Shown piece by piece: positions 28,783-37,347 of a stretch of DNA of 51,999 bases. Every line of letters starts with the position of its first letter. Positions within the stretch are counted from its first letter, which is position 1. Position numbers and translations under genes: made by a program. Below the pieces are notes generated by a model. The model saw nothing but the letters and a program-made list of their open reading frames with translations. It was not told where the DNA came from and ran no database searches. The stretch comes from a virus. The stretch is taken from IMG/VR virus record IMGVR_UViG_3300050821_003104, positions 1 through 51,999 of that record; one strand, written 5' to 3'.

Positions 28783-29367
28783 GTGACTCCAAACTCAAGC
28801 CCCCTCGCTGCGTTCGCGTACGAGGGGGCTTTTGCATCTGCCCCCCTTGCCCAAAATCTTGAACTGCGCGCGCCGTTCACGTCGGTTACGGCCGGCCCGG
28901 GCGCGCCCGTCTCGAACAAGCCGGGCACTATCCAAGGCCGGTTCGGTTGGCTCAACTCCGCCTCGGGCCAAGTCAACAACACGCGCGTTGCCTCTGACGA
29001 CGTGCTCGGCGTGGTCGTGCCGTTCCGCTCGATCAATGGCGCCAATGGCGGCGTCGTAGGCGGCTCGCGTGGCGTTGCAGGGCCTTACGCGGCTTGGTCG
29101 TGGGAGTTTTTTGACCCAAGCATTGCGCCGCGTGGCGGGCTTCGTGTGCGGCCGGGCCTCGTGGTTACGCTGCACTCGGGCGGCAACTTTTGGTTGCGCT
29201 TCGCCGCGGGTGCGTTGTATGGCAATTCCGTATATGCTTCATTGGTTGACGGTCAAGCCATATCCGGCCCCGCGGACAATACCGAACTGACGCCATTTAC
29301 TGTTTGTTCGATCGCGTCCCCCGGCGGGCTGGCAATCGTTTCGAGTAATGCGATTTTTACACCATAG
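28783..29367 (+). CDS. Second structural cement protein
   Basis: A 194-residue protein whose N terminus (AAFAYEGAFASAPLAQNLELRAPFTSVTAGPGAPVS) and middle (GLRVRPGLVVTLHSGGNFWLRF) align with structural cement proteins and with the 305-residue protein upstream. The start is GTG at 28783. The hairpin terminator at 28798-28833 lies inside codons 6-17, yet the encoded residues are part of the conserved fold, so the overlap is real. Expression may depend on readthrough. Confidence 0.78.
   Translation: MTPNSSPLAAFAYEGAFASAPLAQNLELRAPFTSVTAGPGAPVSNKPGTIQGRFGWLNSASGQVNNTRVASDDVLGVVVPFRSINGANGGVVGGSRGVAGPYAAWSWEFFDPSIAPRGGLRVRPGLVVTLHSGGNFWLRFAAGALYGNSVYASLVDGQAISGPADNTELTPFTVCSIASPGGLAIVSSNAIFTP
28798..28833 (+). 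terminator. Strong terminator inside the start of the cement gene
   Basis: AGCCCCCTCG (28798-28807) pairs perfectly with CGAGGGGGCT (28821-28830) across a 13-nt loop, followed by TTTT. It stands 29 bp after the capsid stop and inside the next gene. It would limit transcription of neck and tail genes relative to capsid. Confidence 0.85.
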
Positions 29368-29382
29368 ATAGGAGTTAGGACC

Positions 29383-29928
29383 ATGACAGAAGTAGCAGCG
29401 AGCGCGCCCCCTCCGCCGACGGTCACGCCGGCACAGACGGAAAAGGCGCCCAAGAAAGCAAAGGCGAGCGACACGGTAATCATTGGTTGCCGGCTGCCCT
29501 CGGGCATTACGCTCGAAGTCGGTTTGCAAACCCTCGAAAAGAACGCCGACGGCAAGTATTTTACGATGGTCAAGCGCTTGGACAACTACGAGCGAATCGT
29601 GCTCAAGGGCTGGCATCATCACAACACGACCGGGCTGCAAATGCCGGCCGGCGTGAGCATGAATAAGCCGTTTTTGAATCGCAACGTATCGCGCGCGGCG
29701 TGGGACGAATGGACACGGACGCATTCCAAATCGTGGTTGCTCAAGAACAAAGTATTGTTCGCGGCCAACACCGAAGCCGAGGCGCAGCTTATGGCGCTTG
29801 AGGCTGTGGACGGAACCCCGAAGGTGCTGGCGCCTATCGGGCTGACGAAAGAGGGCAAGCCGTTGATTGACGGCAAGCCGGCCAAGGATGTCGAGACAGC
29901 GGATTTTGTGAAAGAGCGTCAAGGATAA
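29383..29928 (+). CDS. Virion-region protein, 181 residues
   Basis: A 181-residue protein with a Pro/Ala/Lys-rich N terminus and a compact middle (IIGCRLPSGITLEV ... RIVLKGWHHHNTTG ... GVSMNKPFLNRNVSRAAWDEWTR). Comparable proteins lie next to capsid genes in myophages, but I know no assigned function. TAGGAG precedes the ATG. Confidence 0.72.
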   Translation: MTEVAASAPPPPTVTPAQTEKAPKKAKASDTVIIGCRLPSGITLEVGLQTLEKNADGKYFTMVKRLDNYERIVLKGWHHHNTTGLQMPAGVSMNKPFLNRNVSRAAWDEWTRTHSKSWLLKNKVLFAANTEAEAQLMALEAVDGTPKVLAPIGLTKEGKPLIDGKPAKDVETADFVKERQG

Positions 29929-29932
29929 AAAC

Positions 29933-30718
29933 ATGCCCGTCGTTCCGTGTACGAATGCCCAACCCGTGTTCGGTGTCGTCGATTACTCGGCGGCCGAATT
30001 CCTGGCATCGTACCCGGAATTTACGGGCATCAATAACGCGTCGCCGCAATCGCTCGCCAACGATTTCGCGGGCGCAACTTTCTTACTCAACAACTCGTGT
30101 CAGTCACGAGTGCGGGACGCCAATCAACGTCTCTTTTTGCTGTATCTGTTGACCGCGCATATCGCGACGATTTTCCAAGGCGTCAACGACGCGGGCATTG
30201 GCTCGCCGGCTTTTGCCGGTAGCGTTTCGCTGTCGGCCGGCACGCCGGGCGGCCTCGCCGTGCTCACAGTCACGCAGGGCGCCCTCGCGGTCGGCGCTTC
30301 GCTGTTTGATGGCCCGGGCGTAGGCCCTGGCAATGTTTCGCCGGGATCCGTGGTCGTGGCATCGCAGACGAGCGGCACGCCGGGCGGCGTCGGTCTATAC
30401 GTGCTTACGGCGGCCTCGGGTACCCTCGCGGCAGAAAATATGATCGTGCCCGGCATCCCCAACGTTTCGGCGCCGCTTGGCATCGTGGGCCGGATCAACA
30501 ACGCGAGCGAGGGCGACGTATCCGTGTCGTCTGAATGGTCCGCGCCGCCGAATGCGAATCAAGCCTATTTTGTGCAGACGAAGTACGGCGCTCAGTATTG
30601 GACCATGACCGCGAAGTACCGCACGGCTATTTTCCTGCCGGCGCCGTCGGGCGCATACAACCCGTTTGCCGGCTACGGCATTGGCCCTTGGGGGCCGGGC
30701 GGCCCGCGTGGCTTCTAA
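29933..30718 (+). CDS. DUF4054 neck protein with inserted beta module
   Basis: A 261-residue protein. Residues 10-82 (YPEFTGINNAS ... LFLLYLLTAHIATIF) and 180-255 (PLGIVGRINNASEGDVSVSSEW ... FVQTKYGAQYW) are the two halves of DUF4054, a head-completion or neck protein. Between them, at about 97-176, sits a beta module like those in the cement and sheath proteins. Removing it would restore a normal-length DUF4054. Confidence 0.85.
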   Translation: MPVVPCTNAQPVFGVVDYSAAEFLASYPEFTGINNASPQSLANDFAGATFLLNNSCQSRVRDANQRLFLLYLLTAHIATIFQGVNDAGIGSPAFAGSVSLSAGTPGGLAVLTVTQGALAVGASLFDGPGVGPGNVSPGSVVVASQTSGTPGGVGLYVLTAASGTLAAENMIVPGIPNVSAPLGIVGRINNASEGDVSVSSEWSAPPNANQAYFVQTKYGAQYWTMTAKYRTAIFLPAPSGAYNPFAGYGIGPWGPGGPRGF

Positions 30719-31220
30719 AAACCACGTCGTTGGCGGCAAGAAACTGGCATTGGCCCTCACGGCGATTGAGCAAAAGATTACCAACGCGGGCGTGCTGCGC
30801 ATGGGGTTTCTTGAGAATGCGAAGTATCCCGAGCGGACCAACGCGCGATTTCTAAAGGCTGTAGGCAGTAAGGCGACGCCGTCAGTTGTCCCCTCGATAT
30901 CGATTGCACAGGTAGCTTTCTGGAATGAGTACGGCACTGTGCGCGCCCCCGCGCGCCCTGCGTTCCGTACTACGATTTCGCAAAAGTCCAAGGATTGGGG
31001 CCACAAGCTCGGGCTTGCAATCAAGGCCACGAACTACGACGGGCAAAAAGCGCTAGCGTTGCTCGGGCAGGACATGCGCGACGATTTAGAAAATATGATT
31101 GCCCAATGGTCGAGCCCGGGCAATGCGGCGCTGACGATCAAAATTAAGGGCTTTGACAAGCCACTCGTTGACGGCGGCGACATGCAGCGAGCCCCTGATT
31201 ACGAGGTAAAAGCAAAGTGA
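30708..31220 (+). CDS. Neck/tail-completion protein (HK97 gp10-like)
   Basis: A 170-residue protein with RMGFLENAKYP, then SIAQVAFWNEYGTVRAPARPAFRTT, a pattern typical of gp10-like head-tail connector proteins. The start is GTG at 30708, overlapping the previous gene by 11 bp; the stop overlaps the next start. It lies in the neck gene group. Confidence 0.8.
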   Translation: MASKNHVVGGKKLALALTAIEQKITNAGVLRMGFLENAKYPERTNARFLKAVGSKATPSVVPSISIAQVAFWNEYGTVRAPARPAFRTTISQKSKDWGHKLGLAIKATNYDGQKALALLGQDMRDDLENMIAQWSSPGNAALTIKIKGFDKPLVDGGDMQRAPDYEVKAK

Positions 31221-31627
31221 ACTTACACGGCATAGTGCGCGGGGCAATCAACTCGGTGAACGCCGATCGAATGGCGTTGCTCCTCAAGAGCACAGGCGCG
31301 ACGACCAACGCGGATTTTTCGCAGACGCCGGCCTATGCGCCGGGCGTCTCGGTACGGATTCAGATACAGCCGCTCGGCAAAGAGGAGTTGCGCCACGTCG
31401 AGAAACTGAATTTGCAAGGCGTGTTCCGCACGGTCTACATGTTCGGCAACACGCAAGGCATTGTCCGCGTGCTCGCGCAGGGCGGCGACCTTCTACAGTT
31501 CGCGCCGTTCCAAGGGCAGGCCGTCCAAAACTGGAAAGTCGTTGGCCCCGTGGATGGTCCTTGGAACGTCGAGGATGGCGGATGGACTAAGTTTATCGTG
31601 TGCTTGCAAACGGATACCCCCACATGA
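31217..31627 (+). CDS. Neck protein, 136 residues
   Basis: A 136-residue protein with a conserved-looking core LNLQGVFRTVYMFGNTQGIVRVLAQGGDLLQF, found in myophage head-closure proteins of unassigned detail. GTG start in a GTGA overlap, ATGA overlap at the end. By position it is a head-tail joining component. Confidence 0.75.
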   Translation: MNLHGIVRGAINSVNADRMALLLKSTGATTNADFSQTPAYAPGVSVRIQIQPLGKEELRHVEKLNLQGVFRTVYMFGNTQGIVRVLAQGGDLLQFAPFQGQAVQNWKVVGPVDGPWNVEDGGWTKFIVCLQTDTPT

Positions 31628-32163
31628 GCGCGCCCCTTGCAACCGTCGTCAATACGCTGAGCGATGTCTATACGGCGCTCGGCAACTTCGTCGTCGCACA
31701 ACTCGGGCTCGCGGCCGGGCAAGTCGTGCAGGGCTACCCGAATCGCGTGGCCATGCCCAACGGCCCGTTCGTGCTCATTACCGGCACGACCAAAAAGCGG
31801 CTACGAACCAACGTCGATAATTTCGCCGGCACGAGCGAACCGGCGCCGGCCCCCGGCCCGGTCACGTCGGAGCAAGGGCAACAAATCGACGTGCAGCTTG
31901 ATTGCTATGGCCCGCTGTCCTCGGATTGGTCGGATATTCTGACGACGCTCCTACGCGACAACGTCGGTTGTTTGGCGCTCGCGCCCGTCTGTCAGCCGCT
32001 TTACGCTGACGACCCAATCCGGGCGCCCCTCACGAATGCCGAGTTGCAATACGAGGACCGTTGGATAGTGCAGGCCCGGATACAGTACAACCCGGTCGTG
32101 ACGACGGCCCAAACTTACGCAACCGTCGTCGGCCCCGTGGACATCAAGCCGGCAATTGTCTAA
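31624..32163 (+). CDS. Tail terminator-like neck protein
   Basis: A 179-residue protein resembling LIC_12616-type tail-completion proteins: GQVVQGYPNRVAMPNGPFVLIT, IDVQLDCYGP and YEDRWIVQARIQYNPVVT. It would cap the tail tube and sheath before joining to the head. The ATG at 31624 overlaps the previous stop. Confidence 0.78.
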   Translation: MSAPLATVVNTLSDVYTALGNFVVAQLGLAAGQVVQGYPNRVAMPNGPFVLITGTTKKRLRTNVDNFAGTSEPAPAPGPVTSEQGQQIDVQLDCYGPLSSDWSDILTTLLRDNVGCLALAPVCQPLYADDPIRAPLTNAELQYEDRWIVQARIQYNPVVTTAQTYATVVGPVDIKPAIV

Positions 32164-32225
32164 TATGCTACTTGGCTCACACTTTTCAGGGTTCGCCCTG
32201 TGACGCACGTCTAGGACAAAATGAC
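32164..32225 (+). promoter_or_regulatory. Leader of the sheath gene
   Basis: This 62-bp gap contains TCACACTTTT, an element also seen at 9861 and 19571, and TGACGCACGTCTAG (32201-32214), a degenerate palindrome copy. AGGA lies 10 nt before the sheath ATG. A promoter is possible but not clear. Confidence 0.35.
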
Positions 32226-33947
32226 ATGACAGCATCAATCCCGGCCTCCCGCTTTGCCCAAGTCATACCGGGCGTTCTCAGTGCCGGCGGCAACCCGCTT
32301 GCACTCAATTCCGTTTACATCACGTCCGACCCCTCGATACCGTATGGCACGGTTCAGGCGTTCGCGAGCGCGCCGGCTGTCTCGAATTGGTTTGGGCCGT
32401 CGGCGCCCGAGACGCTGTTGGCCAATGTTTATTTTGCCGGGTACATCGGTTGCTTGGCGCTGCCGGGCACGCTGTATTTCGCACAGTTCAATAGCGCGCC
32501 GATCGGCGCGTACCTCCGCGGCGGCAGCGTTGCGGATTTGACGCTTGCCGAACTGCAAGCGCTGTCGGGCTCGATTACTGTAACCATCAATGGTCAAGTG
32601 AACGTATCGGCGGCCATCAATCTGTCAGCCGCTACCAGTTTCACAAACGCCGCGACTCTTCTACAGGCGGGATTGCAGTCAGCAACGGCAATTTTCTCGG
32701 GCACGGCCTCACAGACGGCCGGCGTTGTCACCGTATCGGCAACGGCCTCGGGCTCCCTCGCGATCGGCGATACTCTCGCGGGTACCGGCGTCGAGGCGGG
32801 TTCTGTCATTGAATCGTTTGGAACGTATACCGTATTGGCCGGAACGGGAACGGTCAACGTATCCACGTCGGGAACTGTCGCGAGTGGTACGGCGACGGTC
32901 GCCGGCCTCGGGATTGTTTCATTCGATGCGTTGCGCGATGCGTTCGTAATCATGAGCCCGACGACCGGCGTTACCTCGACGATTGGATTTGGCGACTCGG
33001 GCGCGCTCAGCGAGGGCCTGAACCTGACGGCCGCGACCGGCGCGGTATTATCGCAGGGTGCGGCGGCGAATACGCCGGCCGGCGTCATGGCGCAGATTGT
33101 GAGCCAAACGCAGAATTGGGCAACGTTCTTGACTGTCACTGAACAGACGCTCAGCAACAAAGAGGCGTTCGCCGCGTGGGTACAAACCACGAATCAGCGC
33201 TATCTGTACGTCGGGCAGGATTCGAGCATACTGCCGACCGAAAGCCCGAACGCAACCGGGTCGTGGGGCAACATCAACGCCGCCGCGCAGAATACCGGCG
33301 TAATGCCCGTGTACGATCTTAGCGGGGGCCTTATTGCAGCCTTCCAGACGGCAATTGCGGCCTCGATAAATTTCAACCAACAGAACGGTCGGACCACGGC
33401 CGCTTTCCGCGGGCAAGCCGGCCTTGTGGCTCAAGTGACCGACGAGACGGTTTACGACAACCTCGTTGCCAACGGCTACAACTGTTATGCCTCGATCGCG
33501 ACGGCGAACCAACAGTTTACGCAGAATCAGCCCGGCCAAATCTCGGGGCCGTTCCTGTGGTTCGATACGTACATCAATCAGATTTTCTTGAACAGTCAAT
33601 TTCAATTGGCGCTCATGAATCTATTGGCGAGCGTGCCGGCCGTGCCGTACGTTACCCGCGGGTTCAACCTGATTCGCGCCGCGCTCCTCGGGCCGATCAA
33701 AGCCGGCTTGAACTTCGGCAGCATCGTCGCGGGCGTCCAATTGTCCTCGTCTCAATCGGCCGCGCTCAACAACGCGACCGGCGACACGAGCGCAACGGCG
33801 ACCATTCAGAATACCGGATGGTACTTGCAAATTCTCGACCCGGGCGCGATCGTGCGCGGTGGCCGTGGTTCGCCCACAATCAATTTCTACTACACCGACG
33901 GCGGCAGCGTGCAGCAAATCACGATGTCCTCAGTTGATGTGATCTAA
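32226..33947 (+). CDS. Tail sheath protein (DUF3383)
   Basis: A 573-residue contractile sheath protein of the DUF3383 type. Evidence includes NSVYITSDPSIPYGTVQAFASAPAVSNWFG, the handle region YLGQDSS-like YLYVGQDSSILPTES, and the C-terminal GFNLIRAALLGPIKAGLNFGSIVAGVQLS. A beta module of the type found in the cement and DUF4054 proteins is inserted at about 160-228. The contractile sheath identifies the virion as a myovirus. Confidence 0.9.
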   Translation: MTASIPASRFAQVIPGVLSAGGNPLALNSVYITSDPSIPYGTVQAFASAPAVSNWFGPSAPETLLANVYFAGYIGCLALPGTLYFAQFNSAPIGAYLRGGSVADLTLAELQALSGSITVTINGQVNVSAAINLSAATSFTNAATLLQAGLQSATAIFSGTASQTAGVVTVSATASGSLAIGDTLAGTGVEAGSVIESFGTYTVLAGTGTVNVSTSGTVASGTATVAGLGIVSFDALRDAFVIMSPTTGVTSTIGFGDSGALSEGLNLTAATGAVLSQGAAANTPAGVMAQIVSQTQNWATFLTVTEQTLSNKEAFAAWVQTTNQRYLYVGQDSSILPTESPNATGSWGNINAAAQNTGVMPVYDLSGGLIAAFQTAIAASINFNQQNGRTTAAFRGQAGLVAQVTDETVYDNLVANGYNCYASIATANQQFTQNQPGQISGPFLWFDTYINQIFLNSQFQLALMNLLASVPAVPYVTRGFNLIRAALLGPIKAGLNFGSIVAGVQLSSSQSAALNNATGDTSATATIQNTGWYLQILDPGAIVRGGRGSPTINFYYTDGGSVQQITMSSVDVI

Positions 33948-33963
33948 CGCGGGAGCCTAAGAC

Positions 33964-34398
33964 ATGAGTTTCATTACCTCGGCAAACAGCGAATTTACCC
34001 TTACCATTCCGGGCGTATTTTCCGGGCCTGTCGTGTTGCAGGGCTACGCGGTTGACGACGCATTTGATACGGCCAATGTGAAACCGGCCGAGGCCAAACA
34101 GGGCGTTGACGGTCGCAAATCGTCGGGCTTTACCCCGTTCCTTACGATCATGAAAATTCACTTGATGCCGGATAGCCCGGCCATTGCGATTTTCGATCAA
34201 TGGCTTGGCGCGCTCAAAGCGGCCCGGGATGATTTGCCGGCGTCCGAAGGTTCCATTTGGGCGCCCTCGCTCGGCAAGGCGTGGGCACTGTCAAACGGCA
34301 CGTTGACCGAATCGTCTGTTGTCCCGAACGCTAAAAAGTTGTTCGAGGCGCAGGAATACGAAATAACGTGGGAAACCGCAGACGTGTCGAACGTTTAG
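33964..34398 (+). CDS. Tail tube protein
   Basis: A 144-residue protein directly after the sheath gene. FTLTIPGVFSGPVVLQGYAVDDAF and the later IHLMPDSPAIAIFDQW match tube proteins paired with DUF3383 sheaths (DUF3277-like). It stacks as hexamers to form the inner tube. Confidence 0.85.
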   Translation: MSFITSANSEFTLTIPGVFSGPVVLQGYAVDDAFDTANVKPAEAKQGVDGRKSSGFTPFLTIMKIHLMPDSPAIAIFDQWLGALKAARDDLPASEGSIWAPSLGKAWALSNGTLTESSVVPNAKKLFEAQEYEITWETADVSNV

Positions 34399-34450
34399 AA
34401 TTCTGCTTAAGTTAACGAGAATTCCCGCCACCACGGGAGGAGTTTAGAAC

Positions 34451-34894
34451 ATGCGGCGAACTGAAAAGTTGGTCATTCCGGGCACCCGTGGCGAAGCCAT
34501 GGGCCAACGAGACAACGGCAAAACGTTCGTGCTTACCGAGATGGATGCATACACGGGGCAAGATTGGGCCTTACGGGCACTCCTCGCGTTGGCCGCCTCG
34601 GGCGTTAAGCTGCCCGACGGCGCCTTAGCGACAGGGTGGGCGGGCCTAGCAGGCTTCGGCGTGACGGCCCTCCTACAAGCCCCCTACGGCGCTTTGCGGC
34701 CCCTCCTCGACGAGATGCTAGGGCAGGCGAAGTATGCCCACGAACCGAACAACCCAAAGCACCCGCTGACGCCCATTGTTCCCGGGGTCAATTGCTGCGT
34801 CGAGGAAATCGGAACCTTTCTCAAGCTGCACGTTGCGCTCGTGAAACTTCACACGGGTTTTTCGCCAGGCGCCGAAGCCCCGACTACGGGCTAA
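34451..34894 (+). CDS. Tape-measure chaperone, short form (gpG-like)
   Basis: A 147-residue tail assembly chaperone, the zero-frame product. It lies between tube and tape measure, the position of lambda gpG. GGAGG lies 10 nt before the ATG. A slippery GGGTTTT at 34855-34861, ten codons before the stop, lets some ribosomes shift to -1 and make the longer form. The 52-bp leader carries a GAATTCT/AGAATTC inverted repeat. Confidence 0.85.
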   Translation: MRRTEKLVIPGTRGEAMGQRDNGKTFVLTEMDAYTGQDWALRALLALAASGVKLPDGALATGWAGLAGFGVTALLQAPYGALRPLLDEMLGQAKYAHEPNNPKHPLTPIVPGVNCCVEEIGTFLKLHVALVKLHTGFSPGAEAPTTG

Positions 34895-35088
34895 GCCTGC
34901 CCGCGGGTCGTTCGGCCGGCCTTATCGATTACGCGAATTTGCCGCCCATGTGCGGTATGGTAATATCCAAGGGCAAGGCCACGCTGTACGAATTGCAGTC
35001 GGTGTACGGCGTCGGCGACTTGTTCAATCTGTGCGAGGTTATCGCCGTAGACGCCCATAACCGACGCGAATTGAGCAAGGAATCTTAG
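34451..35088 (+). CDS. Tape-measure chaperone, frameshifted form (gpGT-like)
   Basis: Joined product of 34451-34861 and 34861-35088 after a -1 shift, 137 + 75 = 212 residues. The heptamer G_GGT_TTT is in the correct X_XXY_YYZ phase. The -1 frame adds LIDYANLPPMCGMVISKGKATLYELQSVYGVGDLFNLCEVI, which resembles the T domain of such proteins and has no own start. The long form would bind the tape measure and tube protein during tail assembly. Confidence 0.88.
34855..34861 (+). other. Programmed -1 frameshift site GGGTTTT
   Basis: GGGTTTT is read G_GGT_TTT in the gpG frame, a canonical XXXYYYZ heptamer. Slipping lets GGT re-pair on GGG and TTT on TTT. A further T extends the run to five. Confidence 0.88.
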
Positions 35089-35091
35089 CCT

Positions 35092-36618
35092 GTGGCTACC
35101 GTCATTGACTCCCTAGTCGTGCTCCTCGGCCTCGACGCGTCCAACTACAAAAAGGGCCGTGAAACGGCCGAGAAAGAGACCGGCGAAACCGCGCGCAAGG
35201 CGCAGCAATCAGCCGACGCAATCACGAAGTCATTGGCCGAAGTAGGCCGCACAATCGCGGGCCTGTTCCTTGGGTTCGAGTCGGTCACAGGGTTGACCAA
35301 ATGGCTTGGCGGATTGAATGCCGGCGAGGCCGCGTTGGGACGCACTGCCGCCAACATCGGCATGAGCGCGCACGAGTTGAACAAATGGGGCAGCGCTGCC
35401 CGACTTGCCGGCGGCGACGCGAGCGACGCACAGTCGGCATTCTCGAAACTGACAGAAGATTTTCAGACAATGTCTACCGGCGCCGGGCCGCCGTCGGCGT
35501 TGCTTGAATTGCTCCGCAACCGCGGCGTGAATATTCGCGACCAAAACGGCAACCTGCGAGACCAAGGCGAAATCTTAGAAGAGTTGGCCGACAAGACAGC
35601 GCAGTACGGCCGCCAATATCAAATCACAATGTTTAAGGCTGCGGGGTTGTCCGCGGGCGAGGCCAATTATTTAGCACAGTCTAAGCAGTTGCGCGAGGAC
35701 CAATTGCGGCTCGCCGAGCAAAACAACAACGTCGATGCCGACAGCATAGCCAAGGCCCAAGCGCTGCAAGAATATTGGCGCAACATCGGCGAGCAAATCG
35801 AGGGCGTCGGACAAAAGATTTTGCAGGAAGTCACGCCCGCGATTACTGCCGCATTCACGCAAGCGTCTAAGCTCATGGGCGAATTCAAGGACACGGGCGG
35901 CCTCGACCGGATCGCGCAGGCCATGCGGGTAATCAGCGCCATTGCGGGCGCGATCGGCGACAGCATCAAATTTTGGGCCGGCGCCGTCAACGATTCGTTG
36001 ATTGGCAAATACTTTAATTTCATGTTCAAGCTGTACGGCAAGGGCCTCGACTTGCTCGACCCGGGCGCGCCGACTGGCGCCGCAGCACCCGCCACAGTGG
36101 GCGGCGTTGCTACGCCTACCGTGCCACCTGACACGGGTATCACATACCGCAACCACAACCCCGGCAACCTGCGCCCGTACCGCGCGGGACAGCCCGTAGA
36201 CTCGCGAGGCATTCGCACGTTCGGCAACGACGCCGAGGGCAAACAAGCTCTTGACGACGACCTACGCGCCAAGCTCAAAGAGGGTTTAAATACCATCTCA
36301 GCGATTATCACGAAGTACGCCCCGTCGTCCGAGAACGACACGACCGGATACATATCCGATGTTTCGCAGCGCTTGGGCAAGAATGCAAACGCGACGTTGA
36401 GCGAGGCCGACATACGACAGTTGGCGGCAGCGATAACCGCACACGAGGGCGCGCAAATCAAGACGGCGAAAGCTGCCGGCGGCAACACGACAACTGTGCA
36501 GGTTGATAAAATCGAGGTTCACTCGAATAGCGCCGACCCGCGAGCCGTGGCCGAACAAGTGCCGGGCGCGATACAGCGCAAATTCTCCGTTGCTCAAGCT
36601 GACACGGGGCAATCATGA
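35092..36618 (+). CDS. Tape measure protein with lysozyme-type domain
   Basis: A 508-residue protein. The N-terminal 300 residues are helical and alanine-rich with a hydrophobic stretch near 265-290, as in tape measures. Residues 350-460 (ITYRNHNPGNLRPYR ... FGNDAEGKQALDDDL ... YAPSSENDTTGYI ... AITAHEG) match the virion muralytic domain that opens peptidoglycan during entry. Five hundred residues predict a short tail of roughly 75 nm. GTG start, AAGGAA 9-10 nt upstream. Confidence 0.88.
   Translation: MATVIDSLVVLLGLDASNYKKGRETAEKETGETARKAQQSADAITKSLAEVGRTIAGLFLGFESVTGLTKWLGGLNAGEAALGRTAANIGMSAHELNKWGSAARLAGGDASDAQSAFSKLTEDFQTMSTGAGPPSALLELLRNRGVNIRDQNGNLRDQGEILEELADKTAQYGRQYQITMFKAAGLSAGEANYLAQSKQLREDQLRLAEQNNNVDADSIAKAQALQEYWRNIGEQIEGVGQKILQEVTPAITAAFTQASKLMGEFKDTGGLDRIAQAMRVISAIAGAIGDSIKFWAGAVNDSLIGKYFNFMFKLYGKGLDLLDPGAPTGAAAPATVGGVATPTVPPDTGITYRNHNPGNLRPYRAGQPVDSRGIRTFGNDAEGKQALDDDLRAKLKEGLNTISAIITKYAPSSENDTTGYISDVSQRLGKNANATLSEADIRQLAAAITAHEGAQIKTAKAAGGNTTTVQVDKIEVHSNSADPRAVAEQVPGAIQRKFSVAQADTGQS
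36129..36142. promoter_or_regulatory. Degenerate palindrome in the tape measure gene
   Basis: TGACACGGGTATCA has one mismatch to the repeat and lies at the linker before the lysozyme-type domain. It may be chance. Confidence 0.3.
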
Positions 36619-37346
36619 GCGCGCAACTTATCGTGCAGGGCGCAGGGGCCGGGCTCGGAATCTCGATTACCGTGCCAACGCCGCCATTTCCGAATGTGCC
36701 GGCACTGCCCGGCGTTCCGCAGTTGGCCCGCTCGTTGCTGTTTGCAGCCACTACGCCGCCCATGTTGGGCTTTGCGGCCAACCCCGATGTACTTTGGCGT
36801 TCCACACAAACGAGCATCGTGTGGGGCGTATACGACGACAATAACAACCTCGTCGTGAATGCCGACAGCGTGCAGGATTTGGGATGGCGCAAGGAAAATC
36901 GCATGCCCAATTTCCCGATTCAATTGGGACAATTCGGCTCATACAACCGCGTAGGGCTGCCCGAGGAAACCTCCGTCATGCTGAGCAAGGGCAGCGCGAA
37001 CGGCGAGGGCTTGGCCGCGCGTAGGGCGTTCTTGCAGCAAATCGACGCTATTGCCGACCAACAGAATATCAACCTGTACACGATACGCACGCCCGAAAAA
37101 TCGTATTTCAATGCGAGCGTTACCCGAGCCGAGATGTCCCGGCGCGGGACGGCGAATGCCAACTATATCGATGTCGAACTGTATTTTATCGAGATTGCCC
37201 CCGTTGCCGCGCAGTACAGCACGGTAGCCACGCCGACGAACAACGCGAGCGTGCCGAGCGCGATACCTCCCACGAATCAGGGATTGAGCAACCCGCAAGT
37301 ACCCGTGGGCAGCATTGCCAACCTTGCGCCTTGGTGGACATCGTAA
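36615..37346 (+). CDS. Baseplate/tail-tip protein, 243 residues
   Basis: A 243-residue protein following the tape measure by an ATGA overlap. PNFPIQLGQFGSYNRVGLPEETSVMLSKG and NLYTIRTPEKSYFNASVTRAEMSRRGTANANYIDVELYFIEI match DUF6046-like baseplate proteins of myophages that sit at the tube end. The C-terminal 45 residues are Pro/Asn-rich. Confidence 0.8.
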   Translation: MSAQLIVQGAGAGLGISITVPTPPFPNVPALPGVPQLARSLLFAATTPPMLGFAANPDVLWRSTQTSIVWGVYDDNNNLVVNADSVQDLGWRKENRMPNFPIQLGQFGSYNRVGLPEETSVMLSKGSANGEGLAARRAFLQQIDAIADQQNINLYTIRTPEKSYFNASVTRAEMSRRGTANANYIDVELYFIEIAPVAAQYSTVATPTNNASVPSAIPPTNQGLSNPQVPVGSIANLAPWWTS

Positions 37347-37347
37347 C

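Noticed and set aside
35667-36488. Leftward 273-codon frame opposite the tape measure gene
   Set aside because: Antisense shadow; no domain, no promoter and no coupling to other genes.
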